From an uncultured Candidatus Melainabacteria bacterium (GTDB lineage: Bacteria > Cyanobacteriota > Vampirovibrionia > LMEP-6097): a stretch of 10,925 bases of DNA. Location: positions 1-10,925 of the forward strand of contig CALBDR010000506.1 in NCBI GenBank assembly GCA_937927525.1. Direction: 5' to 3'. Positions 6,467-10,925 of this stretch are shown here, in pieces. Position 1 is the stretch's first letter, and the number at the start of each line of letters is the position of its first letter. The position numbers and the translations under genes are program-made. The notes below the pieces were generated by a model. It saw only the letters and a list, made by a program, of their open reading frames with translations. It did not search any database and was not told the DNA's origin.

Positions 6467-6688
6467 ATGGGCTCACGAGGAATGAACTTAGGCTCAGACA
6501 TAGACAATGTGTCTGCTGCAAGTGAAGAAGAACTAGACGCTATTTTAAAAAAGTTTACCTTAACTAAAAACTGTAAACCTGATACTGCTTTGAGGTGGGC
6601 TTTACAGAGAGCAATGGATGAGGCGACTAGAAATAAGATTAGAGCAAAGCTTGAAGCTTATTATAAAGATGCGTCAGGTCTTCTTTAG
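6467..6688 (+). CDS. Small protein of unknown function
   Basis: I do not recognise this 73-residue protein. It has an acidic N-terminal half (DIDNVSAASEEELDAILKKF) and a basic, probably helical C-terminal half (PDTALRWALQRAMDEATRNK followed by IRAKLEAYY). It has no membrane segment, signal peptide or cysteine pair; its single cysteine is in KNCKPD. Two starts are possible: ATG 6467 or ATG 6482. GAGG (6477-6480) lies too close to the second ATG to act as its Shine-Dalgarno sequence. The gene lies 27 nt after rplL and 14 nt before metG, all on the same strand. Together with coding-like composition, this supports a real gene co-transcribed with translation genes. A role in translation would be a guess from position only. 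Confidence 0.65.
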   Translation: MGSRGMNLGSDIDNVSAASEEELDAILKKFTLTKNCKPDTALRWALQRAMDEATRNKIRAKLEAYYKDASGLL

Positions 6689-6702
6689 GCATAAATTTAT
6701 AA

Positions 6703-8346
6703 GTGACTTTTTATATCACTACCCCACTTTATTATGTAAATGATTTGCCGCATATTGGTAGCGCTTACCCTACTATTGCATGCGATTTCATCGCAGGTCA
6801 CAAAGTCCAAAGTGGTCATAAAGTAGCTTTCCTTACTGGGACTGATGAACACGGTCAAAAAATAGAAAAGTCTGCTAAAGAAAATTCTAAGCAACCACAG
6901 GATCATTGTGATTCTGTGGTTGCTGCTTTTAAAAAGCTCTGGCAGCTCTTAGAGATTAATAATACTCACTATGTGAGAACATCAGCTCAAGAGCATAAAG
7001 ATTATGTAACTGAGTTTTTTAATAAAGTAAAAGCTAGAGGCGATATCTATAAAGGGGAATATAAAGGCCTTTATTGCGTAAGTTGTGAAGATTTTAAATT
7101 AGAGAAAGATTTAGAAGAAAATGAAAATGGCGAACTTTGTTGCCCTATTCATAAGATTCCTGTGGATGAGTATTCTCAGGAAAACTATTTCTTTGCTTTA
7201 TCTAAGTACGAAGATAAATTAAAAGAATTTATTGAGCAAAATCCAGATTTTATTTCACCTAGTTATAGAAAGAATGAAGTTTTAGGATGGTTAGATGAAG
7301 GATTAAAAGACTTTCCTATTTCTAGAGTTGGATTGAATTGGGGGATTGACATTCCTGGAGACTCAGATCAAAAGATTTATGTTTGGTTTGATGCACTTTT
7401 AGGTTACCATTCGGGTTTAGCAGAGAACTTAAAAGATTATTGGGTAAATGAAGATAAAGATTCAGCTTATGGTGTGGCTCCTGTCACTCATATTATTGGA
7501 AAGGATATTTTAAGGTTTCATGCTGTATACTGGCCTGCTATGTTAATGTCTGCTGGAATGCCTCTGCCAGAGAAAGTCTTTGGGCATGGATTTTTAACTA
7601 AAGATGGTATGAAAATGGGTAAGACTTTAGGGAATGTAGTAGACCCTGTAGAACTTGCTCAAGAATTTGGTCCAGATTCTGTAAGGTTCTTTTTTATGAG
7701 AGAATTTCCATTTGGTAGAGATGGTGACTATTCCCATCAAGCAATGATTAATCGCTTAAATACTGATCTTGCAAATAACTTAGGTAACTTATTAAACCGT
7801 TCTACAAACTTAATGAGAAAGTACTTTTCAAATTCAGATTTAACTGAATTACTTACTAATGCTCAGAAACTAGTAATTAATTCAGAAAATGATTTGGCTA
7901 AGTTAATTACTAGTTTTAGTGATAAGTTTAGATCTGAAATGGCTGATATAAATATTTTCCAAGCCCTAGATTCAATCTTTTCCTGTCTGTCTGAATCTAA
8001 TACTGAGATGAGTAATATTGCACCATGGACTCTTTTAAAGAATGCTAGTGAAGATGATAAAGATACTATCCAGCTTGCATTTAATTGCTTATATTTAAAT
8101 TTAGAAGCATGCCGTCGAGCGGCAATATGTTTAGCTGCGCTTACACCAAATTTATCAAAAAGTATTTTAGTTCAACTAGCTTTGATAAGTGATGAGCGTG
8201 ATATTTCAGATAGATTTACAATTCTAGAAAATGAATTTTCATTCTCTAAATTAAATGAGCTTTTATCTGTTAAGGAACTAAACACTGTCCTTGCCAGTCA
8301 GTCTAAGCCTGTCTTTGAAAGAATTGCAGATAAAGAAGCCGTTTAA
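6703..8346 (+). CDS. metG: Methionyl-tRNA synthetase
   Basis: This class I aminoacyl-tRNA synthetase charges tRNA-Met, including the initiator, with methionine using ATP in the cytoplasm. The 547-residue product has the HIGH-type motif HIGS (17-20) after TTPLYYVNDLP. A zinc-knuckle region shows Cys125-x2-Cys128 and Cys147-Pro-Ile-His150. YVWFDALLGY and HIIGKDILRFH (263-273) follow, then the KMSKS-type loop KMGKT (304-308). A helical anticodon-binding domain occupies the rest. The KMGK form and the CVSCEDF/ENYFF zinc-domain sequence resemble cyanobacterial enzymes. The tRNA-binding EMAPII-like C-terminal extension found in some family members is absent. The start is GTG at 6703, because FYITTPLYY is the expected N-terminus. 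No Shine-Dalgarno sequence is evident. Its TAA stop shares one base with the ATG of waaA (TAATG), which implies translational coupling. Confidence 0.97.
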   Translation: MTFYITTPLYYVNDLPHIGSAYPTIACDFIAGHKVQSGHKVAFLTGTDEHGQKIEKSAKENSKQPQDHCDSVVAAFKKLWQLLEINNTHYVRTSAQEHKDYVTEFFNKVKARGDIYKGEYKGLYCVSCEDFKLEKDLEENENGELCCPIHKIPVDEYSQENYFFALSKYEDKLKEFIEQNPDFISPSYRKNEVLGWLDEGLKDFPISRVGLNWGIDIPGDSDQKIYVWFDALLGYHSGLAENLKDYWVNEDKDSAYGVAPVTHIIGKDILRFHAVYWPAMLMSAGMPLPEKVFGHGFLTKDGMKMGKTLGNVVDPVELAQEFGPDSVRFFFMREFPFGRDGDYSHQAMINRLNTDLANNLGNLLNRSTNLMRKYFSNSDLTELLTNAQKLVINSENDLAKLITSFSDKFRSEMADINIFQALDSIFSCLSESNTEMSNIAPWTLLKNASEDDKDTIQLAFNCLYLNLEACRRAAICLAALTPNLSKSILVQLALISDERDISDRFTILENEFSFSKLNELLSVKELNTVLASQSKPVFERIADKEAV

Positions 8347-9683
8347 TGTTAAATATTTTCTTTTTCTTTTATGAGATTTTTTGGAGATTATTAATTCCAG
8401 TACTTTGGCTTTTGTCTGAAACTACTGTCCCTAAGTGGAAAGAAGGTTTCAAGCAAAGAATGGGGATCGGGCTTGATAATTTACCTGCTACTCCGATTTG
8501 GTTTCATGCTGTTTCTGTGGGTGAATTGAATGCTATGGTTCCTATCTTAAAACATTTTTCTGAGTTTAATATCGTTGTTAGTACTACTACAGCAAGTTCC
8601 CAAGCCTTAGCCAAGAAAAAACTAGCTGCTGAACTTATGGATGGACGTATGGAATTGATTTACATGCCATATGATACACCAAGTATTATCAAGAAAACTT
8701 TTGGAAAAATTCAACCTAAAGCTTTAATTATCATGGAGACTGAAATTTGGCCTAGCTTGATTAATGAAGCTTATATTCGTGAAATCCCTTCTGCCATTAT
8801 TAATGCACGGCTTGCTGATAAATCATTTAAACAGTATAAAAATTTCCATTTCTTTTTTTCTTGGATTTTTAATCAAATTTCTTTAGTACTTGCACAAAGT
8901 GCAGATGATTCACGCAAATTTTTATCTTTGGGAGTGTCTTCAGAAAAGCTTTTCATGACTGGAAATATGAAGTTCGCTATTATCCCTGAGATGAAAAAAG
9001 ATGAAAGTTATGACTTGAAACGAAGTCTAGGCTTCAAAAAAGATCATGTTTTACTTACGGCTGCAAGTACTCATCCTGGAGAAGAGGCTGCCTTAATTAG
9101 TATGTATCAAGAATTACGTCTTAAGCATAAAAATCTTAGACTTGCTATAGCTCCTCGCCACCCAGAGAGATTTTCAGTCGTTGAAGATATAATTCTTTCC
9201 GCTGCCAAGCTTGAAGTCAATAGATATAGTAAGTCTAACTTTAAGGAAACAGGTGCTGATAATGATTTAGTGAGAAGTGAGGATGTTTTATTAATAGATA
9301 CTATTGGTGATTTGATGAAATTCTTCGCTATTAGTGATATTGCTTTTGTTGGTGGAACTTTAGTCGATAAAATCGGTGGACATAATGTTTTAGAACCTGC
9401 TGCTTATGCCTTGCCTGTAGTTGTTGGACCGTTTTATTTCAAAAATATTGATGTTGTTGAGCTTTTAGAAAAAGCTGGTGCGCTTGAAGTTCTTGAATCA
9501 AATTTGGATTTAAAGGATTTTATAGATACGCTAGTCTCAGATAAAGAGAGAAGAATAATTATGGGGGCTCAAGCTCATAAGATTGTTAGTCAGAATAGAG
9601 AAGTGTTGAAAGTTGTTACTTCTAAATTAAAGGATCTACTTAATACTTCTATTATCAATGAAATGAAGAAAGCTGATGTATAA
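8346..9683 (+). CDS. waaA: Kdo transferase (3-deoxy-D-manno-octulosonate)
   Basis: WaaA (KdtA, family GT30) transfers Kdo from CMP-Kdo onto lipid IVA at the cytoplasmic face of the inner membrane, starting the LPS core. The 445-residue product begins with a hydrophobic anchor (about 4-24). Next comes WFHAVSVGELNA, with the presumed catalytic Glu60 in HAVSVGE (54-60), then ETEIWPSLI (131-139), TAASTHPGEE (238-247), APRHPERF (269-276) and VGGTLVDKIGGHNVLEPAAY (335-354), and GPFYFKN (361-367). These are the expected two GT-B domains in order, and the length is normal. The start overlaps the metG stop by 1 nt and the end overlaps lpxK by 8 nt. The overlap with lpxK, whose product makes WaaA's acceptor, supports the assignment. 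The number of Kdo residues added cannot be read from the sequence. Confidence 0.94.
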   Translation: MLNIFFFFYEIFWRLLIPVLWLLSETTVPKWKEGFKQRMGIGLDNLPATPIWFHAVSVGELNAMVPILKHFSEFNIVVSTTTASSQALAKKKLAAELMDGRMELIYMPYDTPSIIKKTFGKIQPKALIIMETEIWPSLINEAYIREIPSAIINARLADKSFKQYKNFHFFFSWIFNQISLVLAQSADDSRKFLSLGVSSEKLFMTGNMKFAIIPEMKKDESYDLKRSLGFKKDHVLLTAASTHPGEEAALISMYQELRLKHKNLRLAIAPRHPERFSVVEDIILSAAKLEVNRYSKSNFKETGADNDLVRSEDVLLIDTIGDLMKFFAISDIAFVGGTLVDKIGGHNVLEPAAYALPVVVGPFYFKNIDVVELLEKAGALEVLESNLDLKDFIDTLVSDKERRIIMGAQAHKIVSQNREVLKVVTSKLKDLLNTSIINEMKKADV

Positions 9684-10698
9684 AGAGAGTCTTAAAGAAA
9701 TAATTTCATACCCTTATCAGCTTGTGCATGCTTTTAGAAAAGAATTATTTAATCGTGAAATCTTTAAACAGAAACGATTAGTAGTTCCAGTCATCTCTGT
9801 CGGTAATATTAGCTTTGGAGGTACCGGTAAGACTCCTTTTACCATATACCTTGCTAAGGCTTTAATTGAAAAGTATCAGAAAAATGTTTGCATACTTACG
9901 AGAGCCTATAAATCAAAAATTCCTAAGCGAAAAATCCCTCTCTATATTAAAGGTGAGGAAGCGAAAAAATATTTAAAAGATAAGCCCAAATATTTTATTG
10001 GTGATGAGCCAATTTTGATTTTAGAGAATTTTATTAATGATAAGAAATTCAGTATGGCTATTGGTTCTAAACGTTATGAGGCTGCTCAAAAGGCTTTAAA
10101 GAAGAATCCTAAGATTGACTTTTTTATTTTAGATGATGGTATGCAGCATTTAGACTTGTATAAAGATTTTGAGATTGCTTTAGTAAATGTAAATGAGACA
10201 GGTTTTTATCGTGAATCGCCTGAAGCGTTAGAAAAGGTTAATCAAGTTATATACTCTAAGGTTGATGAAGAATGGCTTTCAAAGCCTGAGAATAAAGATA
10301 AAGTATCAATTAGCTTTAAGCTTGACTTTGATAAGTTTATTGACCCTGATAAAAAGATTCTAGCTATTTCTGGCTTAGCTGATAATGAGAGTTTTTTTAA
10401 CATGCTTAAAAAGCGTTTAAATTCTTTGAATTATAAGTTGAAGTCTGATGAAGATTTTGAGACAGTGGCTTTGCCTGACCACTACAGCTTTTCACAGACG
10501 GATATAGAGCACTTCATTAAAAAAAATATTGAATTTAATTTGATTTGTACAGCTAAAGATTATGTAAAAATACCTGAAGCTTATAAAGAGTATTTTATCG
10601 TTGCGGAGCTGGAGCTGGAGCTTCATAATGAAGGTAAATTATATGAGAATTTAGAAATCAAAAACTGCCCCCTAAAAATGCATATTGAGGAAAAATGA
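9676..10698 (+). CDS. lpxK: Tetraacyldisaccharide 4'-kinase (divergent LpxK)
   Basis: LpxK phosphorylates the 4' position of the lipid A disaccharide, giving lipid IVA, the acceptor used by WaaA. The 340-residue product shows SVGNISFGGTGKTPF (41-55) with the Walker A motif, GDEP (109-112), ILDDGMQHLDL (151-161; usually DDGFQH), LPDHYSF (266-272) and TAKDYVK (292-298; usually TEKDAVK). It departs from the family in two places. The SRGYGG-type motif reads TRAYKS (75-80), and the GNGxLLPAGPLRE segment after DDGFQH is shortened to GFYRESPEAL (176-185). The nucleotide-binding core is intact, so kinase activity is likely, but substrate handling may differ. The ATG at 9676 overlaps the end of waaA by 8 nt. 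No clear terminator follows the TGA. Confidence 0.9.
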   Translation: MYKESLKEIISYPYQLVHAFRKELFNREIFKQKRLVVPVISVGNISFGGTGKTPFTIYLAKALIEKYQKNVCILTRAYKSKIPKRKIPLYIKGEEAKKYLKDKPKYFIGDEPILILENFINDKKFSMAIGSKRYEAAQKALKKNPKIDFFILDDGMQHLDLYKDFEIALVNVNETGFYRESPEALEKVNQVIYSKVDEEWLSKPENKDKVSISFKLDFDKFIDPDKKILAISGLADNESFFNMLKKRLNSLNYKLKSDEDFETVALPDHYSFSQTDIEHFIKKNIEFNLICTAKDYVKIPEAYKEYFIVAELELELHNEGKLYENLEIKNCPLKMHIEEK

Positions 10699-10708
10699 CC
10701 CCTAAAAA
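10669..10708. repeat. Direct repeat CCCCTAAAAA around the lpxK stop
   Basis: The 10-mer CCCCTAAAAA occurs at 10669-10678 inside the last codons of lpxK and again at 10699-10708, immediately after the TGA stop, 30 bp apart. It may be coincidence, a small local duplication, or a trace of a past insertion next to the transposase-like ORF that follows. Confidence 0.5.
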
Positions 10709-10753
10709 CTCTTCTGAAGAATAACTAGAATCAATATTCAGGAGATAAGAAAA

Positions 10754-10873
10754 ATGGAAGTGAAAAATTGTCCTAGATGTAAGGATAAAAAATCATATGT
10801 AAAAGCTGGGATATTTAAAAGAAAAAACGGAAAAAAAGTCCAAAGATATTGCTGTAAAAAATGTTACAAGTAA
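10754..10873 (+). CDS. Zinc-ribbon ORF, probable transposase fragment
   Basis: A 39-codon frame (ATG 10754 to TAA 10871-10873) with a strong Shine-Dalgarno sequence AGGAGAT (10740-10746) encodes a basic peptide. It has CPRC (residues 6-9) and CCKKC (33-37) spaced like a zinc ribbon, with KxGxFKRKNGKKVQRY between. This is the layout of the N-terminal zinc-binding domain of IS1-like and related transposases. The frame continues after the stop as a few residues, a second TAA (10889-10891) and then a basic stretch TRVPKKIKDKK open to the window edge, so it may be a degraded transposase whose body lies beyond. I see no terminal inverted repeat. Alternatively it is an independent small zinc-ribbon protein. 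The transposase link is a motif inference from a short sequence. Confidence 0.5.
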   Translation: MEVKNCPRCKDKKSYVKAGIFKRKNGKKVQRYCCKKCYK

Positions 10874-10925
10874 AGTGGACTGAACTTTTAAACCAGAGTT
10901 CCTAAAAAAATAAAGGATAAGAAAT

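Noticed and set aside
5779..6507. 242-codon minus-strand open frame over rplJ/rplL
   Set aside because: Its Ser/Ala/Phe-rich translation is what antisense to acidic ribosomal protein genes produces, and rplJ and rplL are certain.
6697..6906. Minus-strand frame over the 5' end of metG
   Set aside because: It is antisense to the conserved MetRS active-site region, with no independent support.
1..10925. CRISPR array, rRNA genes, prophage or defence cluster
   Set aside because: No regularly spaced repeats, rRNA segments, phage structural genes or recognisable defence gene pairs were seen.

Overview
The window is AT-rich, compact bacterial chromosome. Several traits point to a Gram-negative, non-photosynthetic relative of cyanobacteria (Vampirovibrionia/Melainabacteria-like). 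The NDH-1 chain 4, methionyl-tRNA synthetase and ribosomal protein L10 read like cyanobacterial-type proteins. rplJ-rplL is not followed by rpoB. At the same time there are genes for lipid A/Kdo synthesis, a futalosine-pathway menaquinone gene and a flagellin relic. This placement rests on remembered family resemblance, not on a search, and other menaquinone-using Gram-negative phyla remain possible.

Layout. Bases 1-304 hold no convincing gene, only two similar small hairpins and a short tandem repeat. Next comes a minus-strand DUF4143-type AAA ATPase (305-1480) with its own near-leaderless promoter. Divergent from it is a flagellin gene (1613-2572) that has decayed: it has two in-frame stop codons and a shortened C-terminal domain, but a near-consensus sigma-28 promoter survives upstream. 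A tRNA-Phe(GAA) lies on the minus strand at 2598-2673. The stretch from 305 to 2673 is the accessory part of the window.

From 2850 to 10698 everything is on the plus strand and is housekeeping. nuoM/ndhD (proton-pumping subunit of complex I) is followed after 1 nt by mqnD (menaquinone synthesis), so an enzyme that reduces quinone is paired with one that makes it. A new promoter then precedes rplJ-rplL (L10 and L7/L12, the ribosomal stalk), a small unknown protein, metG, waaA/kdtA and lpxK. The last three genes overlap (metG/waaA by 1 nt, waaA/lpxK by 8 nt) and are probably translationally coupled. WaaA and LpxK act on consecutive lipid A intermediates at the inner membrane.

The window ends with a 39-residue zinc-ribbon ORF that resembles the start of a transposase and runs into two in-frame stops.

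I found no convincing undescribed system. The most informative oddities are the dead flagellin behind an intact-looking sigma-28 promoter, the divergent LpxK, the unknown small protein inside the ribosomal-protein operon, and the zinc-ribbon fragment at the right edge.
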